64,000 bases of DNA, from contig CM019066.1 in the NCBI GenBank assembly GCA_009667805.1, forward strand, positions 186,001-250,000, read 5' to 3'. The DNA comes from Leptobrachium leishanense. Taxonomy: Eukaryota > Chordata > Amphibia > Anura > Megophryidae. Made by a program: the position numbers and the translations under genes. Numbering within the stretch: position 1 is the first letter of the stretch; the number at the start of each line of letters is the position of its first letter. The notes under the pieces are model-generated. The model ran no database searches and was not told the origin of the DNA. It saw only the letters and a program-made list of their open reading frames with translations. Positions 32,417 to 42,843 of this stretch are shown here, piece after piece.

Positions 32417-32585
32417 CAGGGCTCAAAATTTCAAGTCCCAAGCTACTAGCCAGGCCTTAAGAATTACTCGCCACTAGTTGCCCCACCTAACCCTATCCTG
32501 CCCTGCCTGCATCTGCATTCCCACTCGCCCTCATGTAATTTCCATTCGCCAAATGCTAGTAGGCGAGTGGAAATTTTGAGGCCTG
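32417..32585. mobile_element. 169-bp hAT-type MITE
   Basis: Terminal inverted repeats CAGGGCTCAAAATTTC and its near-perfect inverse GAAATTTTGAGGCCTG, flanked by the 8-bp duplication GTTGGGAC (32409-32416 and 32586-32593). CAGGG-type ends with 8-bp duplications are typical of hAT. No coding capacity, so it moved with help from another element. Confidence 0.9.
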
Positions 32586-33395
32586 GTTGGGACTATATTT
32601 TTTCTTATGCTGCAGCAGCTGGCGCAACGTAATCTGACTGCGTAAATCTTCAGCTGATGGGATGCTGTCACATTCTGAGGAACTAGAGGAGGGAGAGGTA
32701 GAAGATGAGATGGAATTGTACAAAACTCCATTGAAGTTAATGAAGTGAGAGACGGAATTTTAAACTTGGCATCAAAAAAACTAGAGAAAGAGGGAGTGGA
32801 AATATTGTCCAGGGGCTCGAAATTAGCTCCAAGTAATAGATCAAAAGAGTTTAATATGTTTATGGATGTCCAAAAATTTGCTAGAAAGATGACTGTGAAA
32901 AGGTTTTTTGAAAAAAGAAAGATAGAAAATCCATTGATGGAGGATAGGATTGTTGCTCAAAATGAATTTATTCACACTGATTTGAGACTTCGCTCAAGGT
33001 TCTACCCTAGTTTTTGTAAGGGGGACCATATACCTGTATTTCTGAAATGGTGATGAAGGATCTAGAGAAAATTAGGGAAAAGAGCTTGAGGTTTTCAAAT
33101 GTTTCACAGAAAGATCGGTTAGCCATTAAAAATTTGCAAAAGCAAAAGGAAGTGATCATTAGACAGGCTGATAAAAGGGGTGGAGTAGTGATACAGGATA
33201 GGAAAGAGTATTGGAAAGAGGCCTTGAATATAATAGAGGATGAAGTTACCTATGAGCGATTGGAGGGGGATCCAACAAAGAAATATATGAAAGAAATGCA
33301 TGATCTCTTGAAGGATGGTATGGATCAAGGTATTCTAACGAAAAATGAGTTTGATTACCTCTATATTGAGCATCCTAAGATTCCTATTATGTATC

Positions 33396-34408
33396 TGTGA
33401 CGGAATGGAGTATCCGCCTGCGGTCCGGCTCTATCTGACCCCCTCGTTGGTGTTGCCAAGCCCGACTACCGAGTGGCACGGCACCCGGCGTCTCGAGCGG
33501 CTTGGTTAGAAGCCTACGTGGCGGTGGAGATCTGGAGAGTAGATGGGGCACCCACGGTGGAAATCCGCCCGACTACCGAGTGGCACGGCACTCGGCGTCT
33601 CGAGCAGCGGATCTACTGACCATTGAAAGGCTGGAGACGGTCTGCGTGGTGAACCGCGGTTCGGTAGAGTCTCCTTGAAGATGCAGGCCCGGCGCTGCGT
33701 CGAGGTCCCGATTCGGGGTGGTTGCGGTATCCCGAGGTACCAATTCAAGGTGGCGCAACGGCGCGGCGAATCGAGGTTCTGCTGCGGAGTTAGAATGACC
33801 CGTTCCTGGGTAGTGGTGAGATATAGCCGACGTGAAATGACAACACCAGGCAGAGCTGTATGTTTCAAACACTCAGATGATCTGACCCTTTTAATGAACA
33901 ACGCCTCTATTTATGCTGAAGTATACAGTCACAATTTGCATACCCATACTAATTAGGAGCCTATCCATACAATGAGGTATGGCAGTTATTTACAATCAAC
34001 ATTCTTCACATTCTCTTAGCCTTCAGTCCACATAACATTTGTACATCTATTGTTCCAGCACATCAGATTAAACACACACTCTATCAGAGATCCCTTAAAT
34101 TAAACATGTACTTAGATAATGGGGAAAATCCCTGACGCATAATTTACACAACAGCAAAGCTTGTTTACTGTTTTATATACAAAGACACATTTACCTACAG
34201 GAATATAGTATTTTAAAACCAAAGCTATGTCATTTTTTACTAAACTAAATTAAACTAAAACCAAACGATGTAAAACATATTTAAAACCACACAATATAAA
34301 TGAACATAAGGTCTTCCCCAAAGCAACGGTCTATGTCTTTGGGGTTTTCGCCATGGAAATAAAAGTCTTGGGGTTTGACGTGGGGAGCGCTACGTCAGTT
34401 CCATGACA
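33396..34408 (-). repeat. LTR1: 3' LTR of outer LTR-G
   Basis: A 1013-bp LTR from TGTGACGG to CCATGACA in plus order. It is next to the GTATC duplication on the left and to a polypurine tract (34409-34427) on the right. Confidence 0.92.
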
Positions 34409-34427
34409 TATCTCCCCTCCCCAAAGG
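34409..34427 (-). other. Polypurine tract, outer LTR-G
   Basis: Purine run GGGGAGGGGAGATA on the minus strand, directly before the LTR1 start TGTCATGG. Confidence 0.7.
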
Positions 34428-34859
34428 AGTCCGACGGCCACAGTTGGACCCCAACGGGTCGACGCGGGGTCGTTGGAGCAATAGTCCATACCTGGGTCCA
34501 TAGTCTGTTGGGAGGAGGCGAGCCACCAGGCTTCTCCATTTGTCCTTGCGGCAGTGCCTGGCGTGTTGGGGGTACAAATCTTTGGGGGTACCCCCTCCGG
34601 AATAAGGGTCCTGTGGTCGGGGAGGGGTACCGCCTGTACCACCTCCAGAGGTATCGCGCACCCGGGAAAAACGGGTGCTAAATGCACGCGCCCCGAGTGC
34701 CCTGGTCAGCCGTTGGAAAAAACAGTGGCTGCATGGGGCCTCCGGGCCAAAGGGGTGTGGAGATGGGCAGAGTCGACACAGGCTCTGCCCCATTGCCAGC
34801 GCGTCGGCTGGGAGGTTCAAGGCCGAGGAAGGGTCCCCGGGCAGGAGAATGGCGTCCTC

Positions 34860-35450
34860 CATCTCCGGTGGGGTCAGTGGCTGCGGGATAAGCAGCCCGG
34901 GTGTATCCTCTTTCTGCTCCTCGGGACAGACGAGAGAGGGTGGGCAGAGGCCAGCGGCACTCTGCCCCGTTGCCAGCTCTTCTGCTGGGTAAGCGGGTGT
35001 GGAACAAAGTCCAGGGGTCGGATGGGGTCAACGGCTGCGGGATAAGCAGCCCGGGTAAATCCTCCTTCTGCTCCTCAGGGTAGACAATGGAGGGTGGGCA
35101 GAGGCCAGCGGCACTCTGCCCGTTGCCAGCTCTTCTGCTGGGGAGGTGGGTACAGGAACAAAGTCCAGGGGGTTGGATGGGGTAAGCGGCTGCGGGATAA
35201 GCAGCTCGAGGTATCCCCCTTCTGCTCCTCAGGGCAGATGGTGGAGGAGGGCAGAGGCCAGCGGCAACTCTTCCGGTTGCCAGCTCTTCTGCTGGGGAAG
35301 CGGGTGCAGGAATGACGTCCAGGCGGTTGGATGGGGTCAACGGCTGCGGGATAGCAGCTCGGAAATCCTCCTCGGCTCCTCAGGGCAGACGATGGAGGGT
35401 GGGCAGAGGCCAGCGGCACTCTGCGCATTGCCAGATCTTCTGCTGGGGAG
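34860..35450 (-). repeat. 52-codon repeats, outer LTR-G 3' half
   Basis: About four units of about 154 bp, with landmarks near 34973, 35127, 35278 and 35430. The array is cut by the inner insertion at 35486 and continues at 40287-40555 with two further units. Confidence 0.8.
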
Positions 35451-35486
35451 GTGGGTAATAGGAACAAAGTCCAGGGGGTCGGTGGG

Positions 35487-36495
35487 TGTGACGGAATGGA
35501 GTATCCGCCTGCGGTCCTGCTCTATCTGACCCCTCTCTTGGTGTTGCCAAGCCGACTACTGAGTGGCACGGCACCCGGCGTCTCGAGCGGCTTGGGTAGA
35601 AGCCTACGTGGCGGTGGAGATCTGGAGAGTAGATGGGGCACCCACGGTGGAAATCCGCCCGACTACCGAGTGGCACGGCACTCGGCGTCTCGGGCAGCGG
35701 ATCTACTGACCATTATAAGGCTGGAGACGGTCTGCGTGGTGAACCGCGGTTCGGTAGAGTCTCCTTGAAGATGCAGGCACGGCGCTGAGTCGAGGTCCCA
35801 ATTCGGGGTGGTTGCGGTATCCCGAGGTACCAATTCAAGGTGGCGCAACGGCGCGGCGAATCGAGGTTCTGCTGCGGAGTTAAAATGACCCGTTCCTGGG
35901 TAGTGGTGAGATATAGCCGACGTGAAATGACACCACCAGGCAGAGCTGTATGTTTCAAACACTCAGATGATCTGAATCCTTTAATGAACAACGCCACTAT
36001 TTATGCTGAAGTATACAGTCATAATTTGCATACCCATACTAATTAGGAGCCTATCCATACAATGAGGTATGGCAGTTATTTACAATCAACATTCTTCACA
36101 TTCTCTTAGCCTTCAGTCCACATAACATTTGTACATCCATTGTTCCAGCCCATAAGATTAAACACACACTATCAGAGATCCCTTAAATTAAACATGTACT
36201 TAGATAATGGGGAAAATCCCTGACGCATAATTTACACAACAGCAAAGCTTGTTTACTGTTTTATACAAAGACACATTTACCTACAGGAATATAGTATTTT
36301 AAAACCAAAGCTATGTCATTTTTCACTAAACTAAATTAAACTAAAACCAAACGATGTAAAACATATTTAAAACCACACAATATAAATGAACATAAGGTCT
36401 TCCCCAAAGCAACGGTCTATGTCTTTTGGGGTTTTCGCCATGGAAATAAAAGTCTTGGGGTTTGACGTGGGGAGCGCTACGTCAGTTCCATGACA
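35487..36495 (-). repeat. LTR2: 3' LTR of inner LTR-G
   Basis: A 1009-bp LTR, TGTGACGG to CCATGACA, next to the polypurine tract at 36496-36514. It is nearly identical to LTR3. Confidence 0.92.
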
Positions 36496-36514
36496 TATCT
36501 CCCCTCCCCAAAGG
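36496..36514 (-). other. Polypurine tract, inner LTR-G
   Basis: Same purine tract as at 410-428, directly before LTR2 on the minus strand. Confidence 0.7.
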
Positions 36515-37053
36515 AGTCCGACGGCCACAGTTGGACCCCAACGGGTCGACGCGGGGTCGTTGGAGCAATAGTTACCTGGGTCCATAGTCTGTTGGGAGGA
36601 GGCGAGCCACCAGGCTTCTCCATTTGTCCTTGCGGCAGTGCCTGGCGTGTTGGGGGTACAAATCTTTGGGGGTACCCCTCCGGAATAAGGGTCCTGTGGT
36701 CGGGGAGGGGTACCGCCTGTACCACCTCCAGAGGTATCGCGCACCCGGGAAAAACGGGTGCTAAATGCACGCGCCCCGAGTGCCCTGGTCAGCCGTTGGA
36801 AAAAACAGTGGCTGCATGGGGCCTCCGGGCCAAAGGGGTGTGGAGATGGGCAGAGTTGAAACAGGCTCTGCCCCATTGCCAGCGCGTCGGCTGGGAGGTT
36901 CAAGGCTGAGGAAGGGTCCCCGGGCAGGAGAATGGCGTCCTCCATCTCCGGTGGGGTCAGTGGCTGCGGGATAAGCAGCCCGGGTGTATCCTCTTTCTGC
37001 TCCTCGGGACAGACGAGAGAGGGTGGGCAGAGGCCAGCGGCACTCTGCCCCGT

Positions 37054-38000
37054 TGCCAGCTCTTCTGCTGGGTAAGCGGGTGTGGGAACAAAGTCCAGGG
37101 GGTCGGATGGGGTCAACGGCTGCGGGATAGCAGCCCGGGTAAATCCTCCTTCTGCTCCTCAGGGTAGACGATGGAGGGTGGGCAGGGGCCAGCGGCACTC
37201 TGCCCGTTGCCAGCTCTCTGCTGGGGAGGTGGGTACAGGAACAAAGTCCAGGGGGTTGGATGGGGTAAGCGGCTGCGGGATAAGCAGCTCGAGGGTATCC
37301 CCCTTCTGCTCCTCAGGGCAGATGGTGGAGGATGGGCAGAGGCCAGCGGCACTCTGTCCGGTTGCCAGCTCTTCTGCTGGGGAAGCGGGTGCAGGAATGA
37401 CGTCCAGGCGGTTGGATGGGGTCAACGGCTGCGGGATAAGCAGCTCGGGTAAATCCTCCTTCGGCTCCTCAGGGCAGACGATGGAGGGTGGGCAGAGGCC
37501 AGCGGCACTCTGCCCCGTTGCCAGCTCTTCTGCTGGGGAGGTGGGTATAGGAACAAAGTCCAGGGGTCGGATGGGGTCAACGGCTGTGGGATAAGCAGCT
37601 CAGGTAAATCCTCCTTCTGCTCCTCGGGGGGAGATGGGAGGGTGGGCAGAGGCCAGCGGCACTCTGCCCCGTTGCCAGCTCTTCTGCTGGGGAGGTGGGT
37701 ACAGGAACAAAGTCCAGGGGGTCGGATGGGGTCAACGGCTGCGGGATAAGCAGCTCAGGTAAATCCTCCTTCTGCTCCTCTGGGCAGACGAGGGAGGGTG
37801 GGCAGAGGCCAGCGGCACTCTGCCCCGTTGCCAGCTCTTCTGCTGGGGAGGTGGGTACAGGAACAAAGTCCAGGGGGTTGGATGGGGTAAGCGGCTGCGG
37901 GATAAGCAGCTCGGGGAAATCCTCCTTCTGCTCCTCGGGGCAGACGAGGGAGGGTGGGCAGAGGCCAGCGGCACTCTGCCCCGTTGCCAGCTCTTCTGCT
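37054..38000 (-). repeat. 52-codon repeats, inner LTR-G (about seven units)
   Basis: Landmark GCCAGCTCTTCTGCTGG at about 37054, 37207, 37364, 37519, 37674, 37829 and 37985, a spacing of 153-157 bp. This is the longest array of the three copies. Confidence 0.85.
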
Positions 38001-39256
38001 GGTAAACGGACACTGCCACAGTGTCTTCTTGCGGGGGCGGGAGGATAACTTCCTCACTGGGCCACTCGGACCCTTTACGCGGCCCATTCTGGTCGCTTGG
38101 CACCTGCCGTGCTTCTTCTGAGCTGGCCGGCTCATCTACTGTGGTCCCGACGGGGACCCATGGGAGCATCTCGGGCTCCAATACTTCAGTGTCACTTGGG
38201 CTGTCTGCTTCTTCCGCTAGACAGTCCCAGGTAATGGGGCTCAGGCCTAGCTGTGGAGCGTCGTCGAACAGCCTTTTGTAGGCCTTTTCGAGCTCCCATT
38301 CCTGCTCAACCAGAAACTCCAGTTCCTCTGCCTCACGGTCATCGTCAAGGTCTTCCAGTTCCTCATACCGGAGGTCCAGGAGTTGTTCCCGCCGCCACTC
38401 TGTGTCGTCCCAAAACCGGGGTCTTTGCCCATCCTTGTATACAGCAGCCCTGTGCCGCCGTAGTCGAAGCCTTTTGTTGGGCCGCTGTCTGCTGTGCTGG
38501 GCATTAGTTGGGACGTAAACCACTGGAGGGCTCTGTAGCTGGTGTCCAGTATAATTTCGCTCTGGACCAGTTCACCTAGCTCCGTCAGCCATTCCTCTCG
38601 GGGCTGTGCTCCCAAAAAGGGCACCCGTAAGTACCACTGGTGCTCGAACCTCTCCGTATAAGTGGGAAGGGCTTCTTCAGGGCAGTCCTCCTCCTGTTGA
38701 ATGGCTTCGTTCCACATCTCCTGGCGGACAAAATCTTTCCACCAGTGCTCGTCCTGCCAGGTACCAGGTGCATCCGCCTGGGCCTGGGCCATCGCCCTCC
38801 TTACTCTTCGCTGGAACCGGTCTCTTATGGACGGGGGTCCTGTGTCCTCAATTACAACTCCAGGCGCGCTGTAAATCACAAAAGAGGTATCGCTGGGGGT
38901 GTGGCGTCCTCGGATGCAGCTCCAGGCGAGCTGTAAGCCTCCATCCAAGGGTCGCTGGGATGTGCGGTGTCCTCAATTACACCCAGGCGCGCTGTAAATC
39001 ACAAAAGAGGTATCGCTGAGGGGTGTAGATTCCTTGGATGAAGCTCCAGGCGTGCTGTAAACCTCGAACCAGGGTTCTACGGGGTTGGGGACGCTTATCA
39101 GTTGCTGGTCCATCCTGTGAAGCTCCTTCACCAGGGTTTTCTTATTTTTGTTGCCGGGATTTCCTCCCCGAGTCTCCAACATGCCACGTAGGGTGTCCCT
39201 GGTGTAGTGACTGTACACCACCATGGCGAGGGTCTTCTTGGGGGGTGCAGAGAGCT

Positions 39257-39275
39257 ATCCCACCGCTTGCCACCA
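39257..39275 (-). other. Primer binding site of inner LTR-G
   Basis: Minus strand TGGTGGCAAGCGGTGGGAT, one base after the LTR3 end. It is complementary to a tRNA-Leu-like 3' end with one extra A. Confidence 0.6.
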
Positions 39276-39276
39276 A

Positions 39277-40286
39277 TGTGACGGAATGGAGTATCCGCCT
39301 GCGGTCCTGCTCTATCTGACCCCCTCTTTGGTGTTGCCAAGCCCGACTACCGAGTGGCACGGCACCCGGCGTCTCGAGCGGCTTGGGTAGAAGCCTACGT
39401 GGCGGTGGAGATCTGGAGAGTAGATGGGGCACCCACGGTGGAAATCCGCCCGACTACCGAGTGGCACGGCACTCGGCGTCTCGGGCAGCGGATCTACTGA
39501 CCATTATAGGCTGGAGACGGTCTGCGTGGTGAACCGCGGTTCGGTAGAGTCTCCTTGAAGATGCAGGCACGGCGCTGAGTCGAGGTCCCAATTCGGGGTG
39601 GTTGCGGTATCCCGAGGTACCAATTCAAGGTGGCGCAACGGCGCGGCGAATCGAGGTTCTGCTGCGGAGTTAAAATGACCCGTTCCTGGGTAGTGGTGAG
39701 ATATAGCCGACGTGAAATGACACCACCAGGCAGAGCTGTATGTTTCAAACACTCAGATGATCTGAATCCTTTAATGAACAACGCCACTATTTATGCTGAA
39801 GTATACAGTCATAATTTGCATACCCATACTAATTAGGAGCCTATCCATACAATGAGGTATGGCAGTTATTTACAATCAACATTCTTCACATTCTCTTAGC
39901 CTTCAGTCCACATAACATTTGTACATCCATTGTTCCAGCCATCAGATTAAACACACACTCTATCAGAGATCCCTTAAATTAAACATGTACTTAGATAATG
40001 GGGAAAATCCCTGACGCATAATTTACACAACAGCAAAGCTTGTTTACTGTTTTATACAAAGACACATTTACCTACAGGAATATAGTATTTTAAAACCAAA
40101 GCTATGTCATTTTTCACTAAACTAAATTAAACTAAAACCAAACGATGTAAAACATATTTAAAACCACACAATATAAATGAACATAAGGTCTTCCCCAAAG
40201 CAACGGTCTATGTCTTTTGGGGTTTTCGCCATGGAAATAAAAGTCTTGGGGTTTGACGTGGGGAGCGCTACGTCAGTTCCATGACA
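39277..40286 (-). repeat. LTR3: 5' LTR of inner LTR-G
   Basis: A 1010-bp LTR. Its inward side has the primer site (39257-39275). Its outer side meets ATGGGGTCAACGG of the outer copy, with no polypurine tract, as expected for a 5' LTR inserted in new DNA. Confidence 0.92.
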
Positions 40287-40555
40287 ATGGGGTCAACGGC
40301 TGCGGGATAAGCAGCTCAGTAAATCTCCTTCTGCTCCTCGGGGCAGACAGGGAGGTGGGCAGAGGCCAGCGGCACTCTGCCCATTGCCAGCTCTTCTGCT
40401 GGGGAGGTGGTACAGGAACAAAGTCCAGGGGGTTGGATGGGGAAGCGCTGCGGGATAAGCAGCTCGGTGAAATCCTCCTTCTGCTCCTCGGGGCAGACGA
40501 GGGAGGGTGGGCAGAGGCCAGCGGCACTCTGCCCCGTTGCCAGCTCTTCTGCTGG
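40287..40555 (-). repeat. 52-codon repeats, outer LTR-G 5' half
   Basis: About two units (landmarks near 40386 and 40540). Together with 34860-35450 they make about six units in the outer copy. Confidence 0.75.
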
Positions 40556-41812
40556 GTAAACGGACACTGCCACAGTGTCTTCTTGCGGGGGCGGGAGGAT
40601 AACGTCCTCACTGGGCCACTCGGACCCTTTACGCAGCCTATTCTGGTAGCTTGGCACCTGCTGTGCTTCTTCTGAGCTGGCCGGCTCATCTACTGTGGTC
40701 CCGACGGGGACCCATGGGAGCATCTCGGGCTCCAATACTTCAGTGTCACTTGGGCTGTCTGCTTCTTCGCTAGACAGTCCCAGGTAATGGGGCTCAGGCC
40801 TAGCTGTGGAGCGTCGTCGAACAGCCTTTTGTAGGCCTTTTCGAGCTCCCATTCCTGCTCAACCAGAAACTCCAGTTCCTCTGCATCACGGTCATCGTCA
40901 AGGTCTTCCAGTTCCTCATACCGGAGGTCCAGGAGTTGTTCCCGCCGCCACTCTGTGTCGTCCCCAAAACCGGGGTCTTTGCCCATCCTTGTATACAGCA
41001 GCCCTGTGCCGCCGTAGTCGAAGCCTTTTGTTGGGCCGCTGTCTGCTGTGCTGGGCATTAGTTGGGACGTAAACCACTGGAGGGCTCTGTAGCTGGTGTC
41101 CAGTATAATTTCGCTCTGGACCAGTTCGCCTAGCTCCGTCAGCCATTCCTCTCGGGGCTGTGCTCCCAAAAAGGGCACCCGTAAGTACCACTGGTGCTCG
41201 AACCTCTCCGTATAAGTGGGAAGGGCTTCTTCAGGGCAGTCCTCCTCCTGTTGAATGACTTCGTTCCACATCTCCTGTCGGACAAAATCTTTCCACCAGT
41301 GCTCGTCCTGCCAGGTACCAGGTGCATCCGCCTGGGCCTGGGCCATCGCCCTCCTCACTCTTCGCTGGAACCGGTCTCTTATGGACGGGGTCCTGTGTGT
41401 CCTCAATTACAACTCCAGGCGCGCTGTTAATCACAAAAGAGGTATCGCTGGGGGTGTGGCGTCCTCGGATGCAGCTCCAGGCGAGCTGTAAGCCTCCATC
41501 CAAGGGTCGCTGGGATGTGCGGTGTCCTCAATTACAACCCCAGGCGCGCTGTAAATCACAAAAGAGGTATCGCTGAGGGGTGTAGATTCCTTGGATGAAG
41601 CTCCAGGCGTGCTGTAAACCTCGAACCAGGGTTCTACGGGGTTGGGGACGCTTATCAGTTGCTGGTCCATCCTGTGAAGCTCCTTCACCAGGGTTTTCTT
41701 ATTTTTGTTGCCGGGATTTCCTCCCCGATCTCCAACATGCCACGTAGGGTGTCCCTGGTGTAGTGACTGTACACCACCATGGCGAGGGTCTTCTTGGGGG
41801 GTGCAGAGAGCT

Positions 41813-41831
41813 ATCCCACCGCTTGCCACCA
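41813..41831 (-). other. Primer binding site of outer LTR-G
   Basis: Identical to 39257-39275: TGGTGGCAAGCGGTGGGAT on the minus strand, one base from LTR4. Confidence 0.6.
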
Positions 41832-41832
41832 A

Positions 41833-42843
41833 TGTGACGGAATGGAGTATCCGCCTGCGGTCCGGCTCTATCTGACCCCCTCGTTGGTGTTGCCAAGCCC
41901 GACTACCGAGTGGCACGGCACCCGGCGTCTCGAGCGGCTTGGGTAGAAGCCTACGTGGCGGTGGAGATCTGGAGAGTAGATGGGGCACCCACGGTGGAAA
42001 TCCGCCCGACTACCGAGTGGCACGGCACTCGGCGTCTCGAGCAGCGAATCTACTGACCATTGAAAGGCTGGAGACGGTCTGCGTGGTGAACCGCGGTTCG
42101 GTAGAGTCTCCTTGAAGATGCAGGCCCGGCGCTGCGTCGAGGTCCCGATTCGGGGTGGTTGCGGTATCCGAGGAGGTACCAATTCAAGGTGGCGCAACGG
42201 CGCGGCAAATCGAGGTTCTGCTGCGGAGTTAGAATGACCCGTTCCTGGGTAGTGGTGAGATATAGCCGACGTGAAATGACAACACCAGGCAGAGCTGTAT
42301 GTTTCAAACACTCAGATGATCTGACCCTTTTAATGAACAACGCCTCTATTTATGCTGAAGTACAGTCACAATTTGCATACCCATACTAATTAGGAGCCTA
42401 TCCATACAATGAGGTATGGCAGTTATTTACAATCAACATTCTTCACATTCTCTTAGCCTTCAATCCACATAACATTTGTACATCTATTGTTCCAGCACAT
42501 CAGATTAAACACACACTCTATCAGAGATCCCTTAAATTAAACATGTACTTAGATAATGGGGAAAATCCCTGACGCATAATTTACACAACAGCAAAGCTTG
42601 TTTACTGTTTTATACAAAGACACATTTACCTACAGGAATATAGTATTTTAAAACCAAAGCTATGTCATTTTTCACTAAACTAAATTAAACTAAAACCAAA
42701 CGATGTAAAACATATAAAAACCACACAATATAAATGAACATAAGGTCTTCCCCAAAGCAACGGTCTATGTCTTTTGGGGTTTTCGCCATGGAAATAAAAG
42801 TCTTGGGGTTTGACGTGGGGAGCGCTACGTCAGTTCCATGACA
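41833..42843 (-). repeat. LTR4: 5' LTR of outer LTR-G
   Basis: A 1011-bp LTR next to the GTATC duplication at 42844-42848. It shares its private variants with LTR1. Confidence 0.92.

Larger units (their letters stand above)
28758..32677 (-). mobile_element. hAT transposon copy D (minus strand)
   Basis: Right part of a hAT copy in reverse orientation, running from the 3' repeats (28758-29480) through most of the transposase to about 32677, where PLE3 begins. It carries a solo LTR (30182-31031) and a 169-bp MITE (32417-32585), each with clean target duplications. The BED-finger part and left end are missing. Confidence 0.8.
29492..32677 (-). pseudogene. hAT transposase (copy D), interrupted
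   Basis: Reads from 32677 down to a stop at 29492-29494. The central part (32441-31470) is open for 323 codons, with DLWSSKHGQ-like, GMVIYDNGSNLL and ICDMP landmarks. The next piece (31546-31124) starts TRWNSTLAMLQ and includes the Glu-rich spacer. Beyond the solo LTR, 30126-29731 encodes HYWLASLLDPRYKSK and 29714-29511 the dimerisation motif SVLSERTFSA. A frameshift near 31540 and a deletion near 29740-29770 break it. Inactive. Confidence 0.8.
36482..39224 (-). pseudogene. LTR-G Gag-like protein, inner copy (frameshifted)
   Basis: Start ATG at 39222-39224 in GCCATGG, about 30 nt after the primer site; expected stop at 36482-36484, just inside LTR2. The N-terminal segment YTRDTLRGMLETRGG, with a Lys-rich stretch after it, could be a small SAP-like helix pair (inference). 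Then come Y-S-x-P-G repeats (about 39070-38830), RDRFQRRVRRAMAQAQ, a Trp-rich segment, an acidic segment (YEELEDLDDD), seven 52-codon repeats and the C-terminal tail. Small indels shift the frame near 38985, 38900, 38415, 37985 and 36680. Total coding length would be near 900 codons, and it fills the whole internal region. Confidence 0.65.
35487..40286 (-). mobile_element. LTR-G inner copy, complete
   Basis: A 4.8-kb complete element: LTR3 (39277-40286), primer site, internal region (36496-39276), polypurine tract, LTR2 (35487-36495). It lies in the 52-codon array of the outer copy. The flanks are GTCGG-TGGG at 35486 and ATGGGGTCAACGG at 40287; the unbroken array reads GTCGGATGGGGTCAACGG, so the target duplication is ATGGG with one A lost on the left. 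LTR2 and LTR3 share private variants (GGTCCCAATTCGGGG, TAAAATGACCCG, GACACCACCAGG). Confidence 0.9.
34395..41780 (-). pseudogene. LTR-G Gag-like protein, outer copy (split by inner copy)
   Basis: Start at 41780 in context CGCCATGG. The 5' half (41780-40287) carries the N-terminus, Tyr/Ser/Pro repeats and the acidic region, with 1-base losses near 41440 and 41395. The 3' half (35486-34395) carries further 52-codon repeats and the C-terminus. The last 155 codons (34862-34395) are open and show the natural tail: a Cys/Pro segment, FFQRLTRALGARAF, then a strongly basic end HARHCRKDKWRSL finishing M-S-W-N-stop 12-14 nt inside LTR1. The basic tail could bind RNA (inference). No enzymatic domain recognised. 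Confidence 0.65.
33396..42843 (-). mobile_element. LTR-G outer copy with an inner LTR-G inserted
   Basis: Four LTRs and three internal segments lie between target duplications GTATC (33391-33395 and 42844-42848). In minus order: LTR4, 5' half of the internal region (41832-40287), inner element (40286-35487), 3' half (35486-34409), LTR1. The outer LTRs 1 and 4 share variants absent from the inner pair, for example GTCCGGCTCTATC, CCCTCGTTGG, GCAGGCCCGGCG and GACCCTTTTAATG. The insert sits in the PLE3 reading frame between IPIMY and HLPKIHK. Confidence 0.92.

Noticed and set aside
36367..37116. 249-codon minus-strand frame running 130 bp into LTR2
   Set aside because: It arises from a one-base loss near 36680 in the inner copy. 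In the outer copy the natural frame continues to the basic tail and stops at M-S-W-N.
33396..42843. Tandem LTR multimer made by unequal crossing-over
   Set aside because: The flanking internal segments are complementary halves of one element, the inner flanks rebuild the target, and LTR variants pair 1-4 and 2-3. Nested insertion explains all of this.
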